DNA of 64,000 nucleotides from Trichodesmium sp002260545 (GTDB taxonomy: Bacteria > Cyanobacteriota > Cyanobacteriia > Cyanobacteriales > Microcoleaceae), in assembly GCF_050016015.1 (NCBI RefSeq), contig NZ_JBNHEQ010000337.1, forward strand, positions 1-64,000, given 5' to 3'. A model generated the notes under the pieces. That model had not been told where the DNA came from. It made no database searches and saw only the letters and a program-made list of their open reading frames with translations. Positions 36,298-46,470 of this stretch are shown here, piece by piece. How positions within the stretch are numbered: the stretch's first letter is position 1; each line of letters starts with the position of its first letter. The position numbers and the translations under genes are program-made.

Positions 36298-36984
36298 ATG
36301 TCTCAAAGCACCCTAACATCAACAAAAATTCCACCCCTGGAAAACGGCGATAAACTTAATTGTATAGAATTTGAACGGCGTTATGAACAGATGTCTCATG
36401 TCAAAAAAGCCGAACTAATTGCAGGAATTGTTTATGTAGCGTCACCTTTAAGAATTAATCAGTATGGAGAACCTCATGCTTCAATTATCACATGGCTTGG
36501 TTTCTATAAAGCGTTTACTCCTAATCTGCAACTAGGAGATAATTGTACAGTACGTCTTGATGCAGAAAATGAACCTCAACCCGATGTTTTACTGAGAATT
36601 ACTGTTAATGGGCAATCAACAATTAGTGAAGATGGCTATGTAGAAGGTGCGCCAGAATTAATTGTAGAAATTGCAGCTAGCACCGCTTCTATTGATTTAC
36701 ATCAAAAATTAAAAATCTATCAAAACAATCAAGTTCAAGAATATTTAGTTTGGCGGGTTTATGACAGAGAAATTGATTGGTTTAGGCTAAGAGCAGGAAA
36801 ATATATTAAACTTAAACCGAATGAAAAAGGTATTATTTGTAGTGAATATTTTCCTGGCTTATGGTTAGATAAAGAAGCTTTACTGGCAGGAGATTTAGGT
36901 CAAGTATTAGCAATTTTACAACAGGGATTAAATTCTCCAGAATATCAAAACTTTGTCAAAAAATTGAACCAAAATTATGATTAA
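36298..36984 (+). CDS. Uma2 family protein (DUF820, PD-(D/E)XK fold)
   Basis: Protein of 228 aa. Family landmarks are EFERRYEQMSHVKKAELIAG, DAENEPQPDVLLRI (acidic site), GAPELIVEIAASTASIDLHQ, and KLKIYQNNQVQEYLVW (E-x-K-like end of the active site). Uma2 proteins are predicted nucleases, very numerous in cyanobacteria, of unknown role. A MITE-like element lies just upstream. Confidence 0.87.
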   Translation: MSQSTLTSTKIPPLENGDKLNCIEFERRYEQMSHVKKAELIAGIVYVASPLRINQYGEPHASIITWLGFYKAFTPNLQLGDNCTVRLDAENEPQPDVLLRITVNGQSTISEDGYVEGAPELIVEIAASTASIDLHQKLKIYQNNQVQEYLVWRVYDREIDWFRLRAGKYIKLKPNEKGIICSEYFPGLWLDKEALLAGDLGQVLAILQQGLNSPEYQNFVKKLNQNYD

Positions 36985-37327
36985 ATCCCAAGAATTAAAC
37001 ATAAGCATTTAGCCATCAGCTAACAGCTCTCAGCTATAAGTTATTAGATTATTATCACACGGTTAGGAGGAATTAGTCTACAAGGAGAATTAAAATATAA
37101 TTTTTCGCAGCATTCCGCACGAAAAGCTGAATGCTGAATGCTAATAGCTGAATGCTTACAATTAAACTTCTATCTTATTAGACAACGCATTCCCGGTTTA
37201 TGAAGTATAGTAGTAATAGCTTTCTAATCAATGAATATAGAGATTCATTTTTCTAATCATCCGTACATCCGTGGCAAAATCTGTGTTGTGCCATCCGCCT
37301 TAAAATCTATATAGTGCCTTCCTTACT
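36985..37327. other. Spacer without genes
   Basis: Contains GCTGAATGCTGAATGCTAATA repeats near 37127-37155 and otherwise AT-rich unique sequence. No gene seen. Confidence 0.5.
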
Positions 37328-38074
37328 ATGATGAATAATCCTTCCGAAAACCATTACAAAAATATCGCCAATATTTACGATAATCTCTGGTCATATTCTC
37401 CTGAATATATTAAATTCACAACTAAAAAAATTATCGAACATTTACACCTAATTCCTACAGATATTTTGGTAGATATTGGCTGTGGAACAGGAATTTATAG
37501 TAAAGAAATTATGAATCAAATTCAGTTACAGCCACCAATTATTTGCGTCGATCCTTCTGGGGAAATGCTAGAAAAAATTCCGACAAATAGTCAATTTAAT
37601 CCTATAGAAATGGATGGAGTAGAATTCTCTCAAAAACCAGGAAGTTATAACAAAATTTTCTTAAAAGAAGCTATCCATTATATAGAGGAAAAATTTCTAC
37701 TATTCCAGAATTTATGGCAAAGATTAACTCCAGGGGGAATTTTTCTATTATTGCTCTTACCACCCACCATTGAATATCCTTTATTTACCAAAGCATTAGA
37801 GTTGTACGAAAAAAAACAACCTCACTATCAAGAACTAATAAATTTACTTCAGCAAGTAGGTTTTCTTGTCGATGTTGATATTATAGAGTACCCTTTAGAA
37901 TTGCCAAAAAGTCAGTATTTTGAAATGGTAGAAAATCGTTATATGTTTTTGCTTTCTGAATTTAATGATACTGAGTTAGCAGGAGGTTTAAAAGAAATGG
38001 AAGAGAAATATGAGGATAAATCAGTATTGAAATTTAGCGATCGCATGGTTTTTATCAAAGCAAATAAACCATAA
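37328..38074 (+). CDS. Class I SAM-dependent methyltransferase
   Basis: Cytosolic protein of 248 aa. Motif I is ILVDIGCGTGIYSKEI; the post-I acidic residue lies in IICVDPSGEMLEKI; motif III-like LTPGGIFLLLLLP follows. It resembles small-molecule methyltransferases (UbiE/Tam-like) in layout, but the substrate is not readable. The start is ATG 37328 or 37331. Single gene. Confidence 0.85.
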   Translation: MMNNPSENHYKNIANIYDNLWSYSPEYIKFTTKKIIEHLHLIPTDILVDIGCGTGIYSKEIMNQIQLQPPIICVDPSGEMLEKIPTNSQFNPIEMDGVEFSQKPGSYNKIFLKEAIHYIEEKFLLFQNLWQRLTPGGIFLLLLLPPTIEYPLFTKALELYEKKQPHYQELINLLQQVGFLVDVDIIEYPLELPKSQYFEMVENRYMFLLSEFNDTELAGGLKEMEEKYEDKSVLKFSDRMVFIKANKP

Positions 38075-38124
38075 AGTATATAAATCATCTTTAGGGACGT
38101 TAATACAAAGTCCCTACCTATTTC

Positions 38125-38673
38125 CTAAGATAACATTAATAATTTTTCTACTAATATTTCAATACCAGGAAAAACAACTGTAAAAATAGTTCCTTGACTG
38201 TAAGTTTTTTGAACTTGATAATTATCTGTTGAAGGTTCTTGAAAGACGATAAGTTGTTGAGCTTCTAAATTAACAATCCAATATTCTAAAATACCAGCAC
38301 GAGCATAAACAAATTGTTTTTTTTCTAAATCTTTTTCTATATTTGTATCAGAAACTTCTATTAACAAATAAATTTCTTCAGGATAAGGATGACGAGAATC
38401 ATATAAAGATGCTGGAATTTTAACAACAGCAATATCTGGTTCAGGTTCTGAATTAGGAAGAGTAGCTGGATGTGCTTCGTAGACTTTTGCTAGATCTTGG
38501 AACTTTTCTCGGAAATATTCGGCAACAGAATCAGTTATTTTCCTATCTAAAGGTTTTTATGGGGAAATTTCAATAATTTCTCCTTCTAATAACTCTACAT
38601 GGCGATCGCTCAGAATACCTGCATCAATCATCTGATGATAGTCTTGTATTGACCATTTAGCTAAAGTAATCAT
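38125..38673 (-). pseudogene. Uma2 family gene broken by a TAA codon
   Basis: ATG at 38673 and the natural stop at 38125 bound a 183-codon frame with one premature TAA (38557-38559) at codon 39, after EGEIIEISP. The rest is a normal Uma2 protein: AHPATLPNSEPEPDIAVVKI, YPEEIYLLIEVSDTN, ARAGILEYWIVNLE. No other damage seen, so the mutation may be recent, or a sequencing error, or be read through. Confidence 0.8.
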
Positions 38674-38801
38674 GGTATATTTATGAGTAATTTAATATTC
38701 CTATTTAATATTTTAAACAAATTTCAGTAGCTTTATTCTGAACGAATTAGGTTATATCAGAAAACCTGTTTTCCTTAACCCCAGTTACCTAAACTTAACA
38801 A

Positions 38802-40172
38802 CTATATACTGATAAGCAGATCATAAAAATATCGCCGATACAAATCACAACTAGGCATAACTAAATTACCTTCCAATTGTACTACTAAACCCATACTTTT
38901 TAACTTAAATGCTAATGCTTGTTGTAATTCTACGGGAGTAACTGCCTTTAATACCTGTTGAAAAGCTGTTTTTAACTCTGGATATTGTTGAAGATTTTGT
39001 AAATGTCGATGTAAATGGTCACTATAAATACCTGTGTCTGTCGCGGCTGTTTCGATTAAGCTTTCTAAACTAGCATTATGACATTTTATATGATAAAAAG
39101 TCGTGTTAATTAGATAGGGATGACCACCAACTAATCGCATTAATTTATTTTTTTCTGCTGGCAATAATTCAATTTGATAACGTTGTGCTAATTCTTGGGT
39201 TTGCTCTAGAGTAAAGGGTGATAAATCTATAGCTATCCCCATATTAAATGGTGATTTATTAATATTCATTCTAATATAAGCTTCTGTAGATTTTACTAAC
39301 ACTATCCGCAATTTTTGCCAGAGTTTAACTTCCTTAGCTTCTCCATACCAAGCATTTAACATTGACAGAAAATCATTAGCTATTTCTGGAAACTGAAAAA
39401 TATAATCTACTTCATCTATTGCTAAAACTATAGGACTATCTATAATAGATAGAAGATAGTCTTGAAAATAAAAAGTGCAGCTTTCTATACTACCAATATC
39501 TTCATCCCAATATTCATTTAACTTTGATTCTAGTTGTAGTTTTCTAGTTGTATTAGCACAGAACCATCTTAAGAATTTCTTGATATCTTTGCTCACTGTA
39601 CTATCTACTCTTTGTAAACTTAATCGCACTGTCTTATATTGTTGTTTTGTTGCATAGGCTATGATTCTGATTAATAGAGAAGTTTTTCCCATTTGTCTAG
39701 GTCCTTTGATGCGGAGAAATCCTCCTGGTTTATTAATTTCTAAATAACAGATTAATTCCTCAGCACGTTCTATATAATAAGGAGAACCCATAGGAACTCT
39801 ACCATCAAGTAATTTACAATCATTAATGTCTAATTGTTTTGAATCTTTGGTTGTATTTAGATTAATTAAAGCTGTCTTTGTAGGTTCATTTATACTTCCT
39901 TGATAGGTAACTATTTGTCTTTCTAGCACGGAACGACAGTTATTTTTGCTAATTTTTTCTTTAAGCATAATACTAAGTAGTTTCCATAATTTAGGAGCTA
40001 CATTTTGACTAATATAATCTCTTGAGTAATCCAATTTCGAGGCTATTTGACTATAGGTTTTGCCACATAGGGATTCTCTGAGAACTTCCCTTTCAATGTC
40101 TGACAGAGATTTGCCTGTCTTAACTCTTACCAATTCTTCAGTAAATAATGATATTGATTCGATGTCTGTCAT
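38802..40172 (-). CDS. HTH plus AAA-like ATPase domain protein
   Basis: Protein of 456 aa. Residues about 10-75 are a helix-turn-helix-like module (SDIEREVLRESLCGKTYSQI, ASKLDYSRDYISQNVAPKLW) of the type found at the N-terminus of cyanobacterial signalling ATPases. Then comes an AAA-like domain: GSPYYIERAEELICY, Walker A GPRQMGKTS, Walker B VLAIDEVDYIF. The C-terminal part has a winged-helix-like end (ALAFKLKSMGLVVQLEGN). Such proteins have been linked by comparative genomics to vWA-MoxR-type conflict systems, but no trypsin, CHAT or other effector gene is next to it here. Role unknown. Confidence 0.8.
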   Translation of the reverse strand: MTDIESISLFTEELVRVKTGKSLSDIEREVLRESLCGKTYSQIASKLDYSRDYISQNVAPKLWKLLSIMLKEKISKNNCRSVLERQIVTYQGSINEPTKTALINLNTTKDSKQLDINDCKLLDGRVPMGSPYYIERAEELICYLEINKPGGFLRIKGPRQMGKTSLLIRIIAYATKQQYKTVRLSLQRVDSTVSKDIKKFLRWFCANTTRKLQLESKLNEYWDEDIGSIESCTFYFQDYLLSIIDSPIVLAIDEVDYIFQFPEIANDFLSMLNAWYGEAKEVKLWQKLRIVLVKSTEAYIRMNINKSPFNMGIAIDLSPFTLEQTQELAQRYQIELLPAEKNKLMRLVGGHPYLINTTFYHIKCHNASLESLIETAATDTGIYSDHLHRHLQNLQQYPELKTAFQQVLKAVTPVELQQALAFKLKSMGLVVQLEGNLVMPSCDLYRRYFYDLLISI

Positions 40173-41357
40173 TTCAGTTATCAGTTATCAGTTATCAGTT
40201 AACAGTACCTCTTAGAATAGGGAGCTTTAAAGCACTGAATTTTCTTTTTCTTATTCCCTTTAGAGGGGAAAGTTGAGACCTTATTTTCTGGTCATCCTAA
40301 CTATGCCACTTTTAGAAACTTATACAAACTTGGATATTTCCCTAGTCTGAAAATAATATTACTGTTCCCTCATGTATTTTAATTTACACTGCTACAGGCA
40401 AAAATTTGAAAAAATTAATAGTTAATAGTTATCAAAACCCTGTTCTCAAGGGTAAGTTTGAAGGTATAGTAGTCGTAAATTCAAACTAGCCAAAATACTC
40501 GCACCACTAATTTTAAAAATATAGTGGAAGTTGCTAAACTGAGACCTTGGAAAAGTTAACTCTTAACTGATATCTGATAACTAATAATTAGATATTTAAG
40601 TAGCTAAGAAAAATCAAATGTAAGATAACTGTAGGAAGTAAAATTTTCCCAACTATTAAGTGCCTAGGCAAAATTAATTACCTAATTTTATTCCCAAATC
40701 ATAGAGAACATATGCTTTTCAGCTTGAAAGTATGTGTAATTAATTCTGTATAACTACTTATGACTCCTGATTACTCCTAATTGAAATTCACTTGATATCT
40801 GAAAAGGTACTTACTATAGTCAAGATAATATATAATTTCTGCTCAATTCATTTGGTAGGAAAAGGCAAGTTTTTTTATTAATTCATTTAATAATAAGTAT
40901 CTCTATAAATCCTATTTTATTCGTGTCAAAAATATTACTACTTTTTAGGGCACAGGGAACAGGTGGGAGTTTCAGTTTTTTTATTTACTTTTTGACTTGT
41001 GACAACCTATGCGCGGATTGCTATAGGCAAAATTAATTATACCAATTCCCATGCATTATTGCTATACTTGGGCGATACTTCAGTTATTAACTGATATATA
41101 CAATCATAATAATTTTTTTGCTTATTTTAGCTAGTTTAATGTTAATTATTCTTATGTTTGCTTCTCCGGTAGGGACGTTGCATGCAACGTCCCTACACTC
41201 CCCTACTCTGAAATAGATAAAGTTTTTGAGAAATGGTCTTACACATTTTGCAACCTGTTGCTTATTGCCTTTTTCAACTAGGACATTTATTTTGTATGAC
41301 TACTTATTTGGTTAATTATAATAAATTTTTTTTGTCATACCCCAAATAACAGACTTA
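40173..41357. other. About 1.2 kb spacer without genes
   Basis: AT-rich. It begins with TTATCAGTTATCAGTTATCAG repeats beside the ATPase start and contains a perfect 28-bp palindrome at 41169-41196. I see no reading frame with coding character on either strand. Confidence 0.6.
41169..41196. repeat. Perfect 28-bp palindrome
   Basis: GTAGGGACGTTGCA followed directly by its exact complement TGCAACGTCCCTAC. Confidence 0.9.
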
Positions 41358-41391
41358 ATAAAAAAAGTTTCCAAAAAAATTTGGAAACTTT
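41358..41391 (-). terminator. Rho-independent terminator for the small gene at 41457
   Basis: AAAGTTTCCAAA (41364-41375), four-base loop, TTTGGAAACTTT (41380-41391). On the minus strand this 12-bp stem is followed by a T run. It lies 66 bp after the small ORF's stop. Confidence 0.75.
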
Positions 41392-41456
41392 GATAATAAT
41401 TAATTTGTCTATGATCGGCAGCTTTTTTGCCCATGCTGCTCAACCTAATATTGTCT

Positions 41457-41705
41457 TTATATGGAAGTATAAGCTACCCAAACTTTTGATGTAAAAGATT
41501 TTGATGCAGATGGTTCTTGAGCAAGATTTGCTACTGTTGCTACAACTTTTACTTCTTGTATATTTCTAAAATATCCTTTTCTCTTAGTTTTAACTATATT
41601 TTTTTTCCAGATACCTTCCTGGTTATTTTTACTTAATTTTTTCATATTTTTTACTGAAGCTAGGTTATCTTTGATTGCTAAAGCTTTAACATTTTCCTTA
41701 TACAA
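41457..41705 (-). CDS. Small basic hypothetical protein (82 aa)
   Basis: A frame of 82 codons with a strong terminator just downstream, which supports a real transcript. The protein is Lys/Asn-rich in the first half (MYKENVKALAIKDNLASVKN, GIWKKNIVKTKRKGY) and Ser/Thr/Ala-rich at the end (QEPSASKSFTSKVWVAYTSI). No Cys, membrane segment or known domain. The leader-like front and Ser/Thr-rich tail recall peptide-product precursors, but no modifying enzyme is nearby, so that is speculation. Alternatives are a small DNA- or RNA-binding protein or chance. Confidence 0.45.
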   Translation of the reverse strand: MYKENVKALAIKDNLASVKNMKKLSKNNQEGIWKKNIVKTKRKGYFRNIQEVKVVATVANLAQEPSASKSFTSKVWVAYTSI

Positions 41706-42428
41706 TCATGCCAATTAATTGTCAGGATGAACATATATAAAAGTTGATATATTTCATTTTTCAAGATACTCTATATCTTCATTAAATCTTTAAATAAAAT
41801 ATTAGTGATTTTACATATTCTTTAAGATAGTATCATTAATTTGAGGGATGAAAACACTGAAGAGTTATCTATTCATAGATCTGTATATTTGTCAATATAT
41901 TAAAGTTAACAAGTTTTTATACCTTAAGATAGTATAATATCAGGATTTGGTCTGATTACACAAAGTTGTAATTTTGTCAATATATAAAAGTTGGCTAATA
42001 TATATATAGCCACTTTTTGACACTATCTCTCAAGTAGAACAGGTTTGATGTTACCACAAAGGAGTGATGTAGCAATTCTAAATGATTTGTCAAAAATCAA
42101 AAAATACATTAAAATTCTGAAACTTTTACCCCTGTTTCCTCATCACAAGAGATTTGTTTCATAACCAAAATAGGACTGGTATACTGATTTTCCATCTTTA
42201 TTAAGTAGATATATTTTCATCTGAAAGTAGCGATCAAATCCAAAACAAAAAACTGTATTTGACTGATACTAATTTCCCCTGACTTAGTAGAAAGGTTATC
42301 ACTAGACAGATTAATCCTTTTGTTAAACCTAAATCTACTCAACAATGACTGCCATAATTTTAATTTAACTGATTGACAAATAAACACCAATCTGATAATT
42401 ATAATCTCTGACTTATAAGCTAATTAAT
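41706..42428. other. Spacer upstream of the pot genes
   Basis: About 720 bp, very AT-rich. Two similar stretches, TTGTCAATATATTAAAGTTAAC near 41889-41910 and TTGTCAATATATAAAAGTTGG near 41974-41994, together with paired 'taagatagtat' motifs near 41823 and 41933, suggest a duplicated regulatory segment for either flanking gene. No gene seen. Confidence 0.5.
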
Positions 42429-43310
42429 ATGTGGCAATCCCAGAAAAAACAGTCAACTTCAAACATTGAAAAATATCAACTAAAAAAATTACTAATTCTT
42501 CTATTTCCTGCAACTATCTGGCTATTAGCTTTCTTCATCATCCCTTTAGTGATTATTTTAATTTATAGCTTCTTAGAACGAGGTACTTATGGGGGTGTTA
42601 TTTGGCAATTTACTCTAGATAACTATCAACGACTAGCTCAAGGAATATATTGGGGAATATTTTGGCGGTCTTTATTCCTCGCTTTAATTACAACTATAAT
42701 TTGTTTATTAATTGGCTACCCCTTAGCATATTTTATTGCCACGATTCGACAACCTTGGCGTAACATTTTATTGATGCTAGTAATTATTCCTTTTTGGACT
42801 AATTTTTTAGTGCGTACTTATGCTTGGATAGTTTTACTTCGGACTGAAGGGGTATTTAATATTGCCTTACAAAGTTTGCAAATTACAAACGAACCTTTGA
42901 CTCTTTTATTTACACCCTTTGCTGTGATTATTGGTTTGGTTTATGGCTACTTACCGTTTATGATTTTACCTTTATATGCCACAATTGAACGCTTTAATTT
43001 TTCTTTGTTAGAAGCTGCTCAAGATTTAGGTGCTAATGATTTACGAACCTTTTTTCGTGTAGTTTTACCATTAACAATGCGAGGTATAGTTGCAGGTTGT
43101 TTGTTGGTTTTTATTCCAGCATTTGGTGCTTTTATTACTCCTGATATTTTAGGTGGTGCAAAAACTATGATGGTAGGAAATTTGATTCAAAATCAATTTC
43201 TTAAAGCTAGAAATTGGCCGTTTGGCTCGGCATTATCAATTGCGTTGATGATTATTGTATTAATTCCAGTTATTATCTATTTTAGTATCTCGGAAGAGAA
43301 AAATAATTAA
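42429..43310 (+). CDS. potB: Spermidine/putrescine ABC transporter permease PotB
   Basis: Inner-membrane permease of 293 aa with six helices. The coupling loop is EAAQDLGANDLRTFFRVVLP, and the PotB-type ending ISIALMIIVLIPVIIYF is present (context: GDILGGAKTMMVGNLIQNQF-like segment at 43150-43200). First gene of the potB-potC-potD-patatin-potA run, all on the plus strand, moving polyamines into the cell. Gaps of 300-600 bp between the genes make a single compact operon doubtful. Confidence 0.9.
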   Translation: MWQSQKKQSTSNIEKYQLKKLLILLFPATIWLLAFFIIPLVIILIYSFLERGTYGGVIWQFTLDNYQRLAQGIYWGIFWRSLFLALITTIICLLIGYPLAYFIATIRQPWRNILLMLVIIPFWTNFLVRTYAWIVLLRTEGVFNIALQSLQITNEPLTLLFTPFAVIIGLVYGYLPFMILPLYATIERFNFSLLEAAQDLGANDLRTFFRVVLPLTMRGIVAGCLLVFIPAFGAFITPDILGGAKTMMVGNLIQNQFLKARNWPFGSALSIALMIIVLIPVIIYFSISEEKNN

Positions 43311-43751
43311 GCATTCAGCTTCAGGGAATTCAAAAGTCAAAATTAAGATTTTATAGGTTCAAAACTTTGATTTTGTAGTAGTAGTAATTTCAAGAAATTA
43401 TTTCATAGCTATAGTTTCAAACTATAGCTATCCTATTTTAGTTGTAATATTTTCCTGGTAGTGGCGATTTCGTTCCGAATGCTGTCGCAAATGCATTTGC
43501 GGAGCATTCCGTAGGAAATCGCCACTACAATAGTCAGGAGTCAGAATTTTCAAGGTTTTTAGCCCAGACAAACTATTATAAAAACTATTACGACCTATTT
43601 AGGATTTCTATATTTACAACATTCTTTTTTTTACCTAACCTTAATAGTTGCGTGATGCTTAAAAATAGCTTCTCCAATTCATTCATTTTTCCTTTTTTTT
43701 TCAATATTCACTCCTTCTTCTTTCTTCCCTATTCCCTATTCCCTTTTGAAA
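43311..43751. other. Spacer with long inverted repeat
   Basis: GTAGTGGCGATTTC (about 43456-43469) pairs with GAAATCGCCACTAC (about 43515-43528); an inner GGAATGCT-type pairing (CGAATGCTGTCGCAAATGC / GCATTTGCGGAGCATTCC) makes a long cruciform-capable element. The end of the spacer is a TTCCCTATTCCC repeat abutting potC. No gene. Confidence 0.6.
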
Positions 43752-44615
43752 ATGAAACAAATTGATTTACTGATTCGTTCTCTTGGCAAATTTGGTTTAT
43801 GGCTCAATGCGACCTTGGGTTTTGCCTTTCTTTATCTACCTATTTTTATCTTAGTAATTTACTCCTTTAATGATTCTCGTTTTAATGCTGTATGGCGAGG
43901 TTTTACTTTAAAATGGTATGGCAATTTATTACAAGGAGTTGCTGATAATACTGTTAGTGATGTGATGATTTGGGATGCGCTGAAAAATAGTCTTTTCGTC
44001 GCAACAATTTCAACATTACTAGCAACAATTTTTGGTACTATGATTGCCTTAGCATTAGAACGTTTTCGTTTTCCCGGACGTAATGTTTTAGAGGCGATAC
44101 TTTTTTTGCCAATAATTATTCCCGAAATTACTATTGGTATTTCTTTATTAGTTTTCTTTTCTTTGGCGTTTCAGCTAATAGAAAATATTCTAGGTATTCG
44201 TTTAGTGTTAGGTTTACCCACAGTAATTATTGGTCATATAGTATTTAGTATATCTTTTGTTGTTGTAACTGTCAGAGCGCGAGTAGCTCAACTCGATCCT
44301 GCTTTAGAAGAAGCAGCTTTAGACTTAGGTGCTAATGAATGGCGAACTTTTTTTCGGATTACTTTACCCTTAATTTGGCCGGGAATTTTTAGTGCTGCTC
44401 TCTTAGCTTTTACCTTGTCATTGGATGATTTTGTGATTACTTTTTTCACTGCCGGAGTAGGTTCAACAACATTACCATTATTCGTTTATGGTATGATAAA
44501 ATTTTCGGTAACTCCAGCTATTAATGCTATATCAACTTTGATGTTAGTGGCTTCCTTGATGTTGGTAATATCTTCTCTGTTTATTGATAAATTGGGAAAT
44601 GAAAAAAATGCCTAA
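43752..44615 (+). CDS. potC: Spermidine/putrescine ABC transporter permease PotC
   Basis: Inner-membrane permease with six helices and coupling loop EAALDLGANEWRTFFRITLP, followed by LSLDDFVITFFTAGVGSTTL, a PotC hallmark. The start is taken as ATG 43752 (288-aa class); a TTG at 43746 would add two residues. No clear Shine-Dalgarno is present because a CCCTATT repeat runs up to the start codon. Confidence 0.9.
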   Translation: MKQIDLLIRSLGKFGLWLNATLGFAFLYLPIFILVIYSFNDSRFNAVWRGFTLKWYGNLLQGVADNTVSDVMIWDALKNSLFVATISTLLATIFGTMIALALERFRFPGRNVLEAILFLPIIIPEITIGISLLVFFSLAFQLIENILGIRLVLGLPTVIIGHIVFSISFVVVTVRARVAQLDPALEEAALDLGANEWRTFFRITLPLIWPGIFSAALLAFTLSLDDFVITFFTAGVGSTTLPLFVYGMIKFSVTPAINAISTLMLVASLMLVISSLFIDKLGNEKNA

Positions 44616-45217
44616 AATTACGGGAAAAAATCTTGAATGTCTAGAATTTAATTGATGAAAAAGGTAAGCATTTCCTTTCCTGCGGAATGCTGCGCAAACA
44701 GTTATCAGCTACTAATGAGATAAAAAATAAGACGAAGAGGTAAAAGCAACCCTTGAAATTGAGAGATAATTAAAGATTACTGTCAAAGTAAGGTCTTTTA
44801 ACCTTATAAATAATTATTCATTATTTGCGCTCTAGCTGACTGTTTACAGAAAAAGACACAAATTTCTAGTTAATAAGGTAGTAGGTTTGAGGTTAAATTT
44901 AATGGCAGTTCAACCCCTAGCAATTATGAGCATCGTCAAGAAGCTGGAGTTTTCAACCTAATTGCTCCTTTTGCCCAAAACTAAAAACTTCTTATGGATA
45001 AAAAAGAAAAAAATTCCTTTTAGCCAATCCTTCTATTACAGAAGAGGTAATTATTAATTATTAATTGTTAATTATTAATTATTGAAACCTACCGACTTAA
45101 TCAAAAACTAAGATAGGGTTGCAAAGCACACTTTATCTAAGCTACACTATTCTCACTTCTCCCATGAGTATATCCATCTAAAAAATTATTGTCATATCTC
45201 CTTTATTCCTTCTAACT
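44616..45217. other. Spacer between potC and potD
   Basis: About 600 bp. Contains TAATTATTAATTATTAATTG repeats (45048-45081) and AT-rich sequence. No convincing gene or remnant. Confidence 0.55.
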
Positions 45218-46282
45218 ATGAAAAAAATAATCACTTTTTTGTTGCTATTTAGCATTGCATTAATTTTGCCCATTGCTTGTACTAATAATCCCAATACTTC
45301 AGGAAATAATGTTCTAAGTATATACAATTGGTCAACATATATTGCTCCTGAAGTAATCACCGAATTTGAGAATAAATTTAATGTCAAAATTCAATACGAT
45401 ACCTATGAAAGTAATGAAGACCTTTATGCGAAAATTAAACCTGGAAATCCTGGTTATGATGTAGCTTTTCCAGCAGATTATATGGTTAAAATAATGGCGT
45501 CTGAAGGATTACTCGAAGAACTGAATCAAGAAAATATTCCTAATATAAAAAATCTCAACGAGAAATTTATTAATCCTCCATACGATCCGGAAAATAAATA
45601 TAGTGTTGCTTATCAATGGGGAACAATGGGAATAGGTTACAACATCAAAGCAACAGGGGGTGAAATTAATAGTTGGTCAACCATGTTTGATGATAAATTT
45701 AAGGGGAGAGTAGCCTTATTAGATGATATGCGTAGTAGCTTTTCTATTGCTTTAATTTCTCTTGGTTATAACCCCAATACAACTAACCCTCAAGAAATTA
45801 CTGAAGCAAGAGATTTTCTAATTAAAAATAAACAGGCGATCGCTGCTTTTGCACCAGACACAGGTCAAAACTTATTAGACCAAGGAGAGGTAGATTTAAC
45901 CTGTGAATGGAGTGGAGATATTTTCCAAGTTATGAAAGAAAATCCTGACCTTCGTTACGCTATTCCCAAAGAGGGAAGTATCCTATTAACTGATAATATG
46001 GTTATTCTTAAAGGAACTAGAAATAAAGAGCTGGCAGAAAAATTTATTAACTTTATTCTTGAACCAGAAATAGGAGCAAAAATCTCTAATTTTATTAAGT
46101 ATGCTACCCCAAACCAAGCAGCAAAAGACCAAGGTTTAATTGAAGCTGCTGACCTGAATAATTCTGCTATTTATCCTCCACCAGAATTATTTGCTAAACT
46201 TAATTATATTCAAGACCTTGGTCAAGCCACAATTTTATATGATGAAGCTTGGACAGAAGTTAAATTAGGAGTTGTTAATTAA
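45218..46282 (+). CDS. potD: Spermidine/putrescine-binding lipoprotein PotD
   Basis: Periplasmic polyamine-binding protein of 354 aa. The lipoprotein signal MKKIITFLLLFSIALILPIA ends at a Cys in a good lipobox (LPIAC, Cys about 21). Family features: VLSIYNWSTYIAPEVITEFE, YDTYESNEDLYAKI, YDVAFPADYMV, SVAYQWGTMGIGYN and ALLDDMRSSFSIAL. Acts with PotB, PotC and PotA. Confidence 0.93.
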   Translation: MKKIITFLLLFSIALILPIACTNNPNTSGNNVLSIYNWSTYIAPEVITEFENKFNVKIQYDTYESNEDLYAKIKPGNPGYDVAFPADYMVKIMASEGLLEELNQENIPNIKNLNEKFINPPYDPENKYSVAYQWGTMGIGYNIKATGGEINSWSTMFDDKFKGRVALLDDMRSSFSIALISLGYNPNTTNPQEITEARDFLIKNKQAIAAFAPDTGQNLLDQGEVDLTCEWSGDIFQVMKENPDLRYAIPKEGSILLTDNMVILKGTRNKELAEKFINFILEPEIGAKISNFIKYATPNQAAKDQGLIEAADLNNSAIYPPPELFAKLNYIQDLGQATILYDEAWTEVKLGVVN

Positions 46283-46470
46283 TTGATAATGAACAATGGA
46301 TAATGGATAATTACCTGTTTAACAATTGATAATGAACAATGGATAATTATTTTTGAGCATCTGGGGATTAATTATCAATTATCCATTATTAGGAGAGGCT
46401 TTAAATCTTTGGGGATTAATTATCAATTATCAATTATCAATTATCAATTATCAATTATCCATTATCTATT

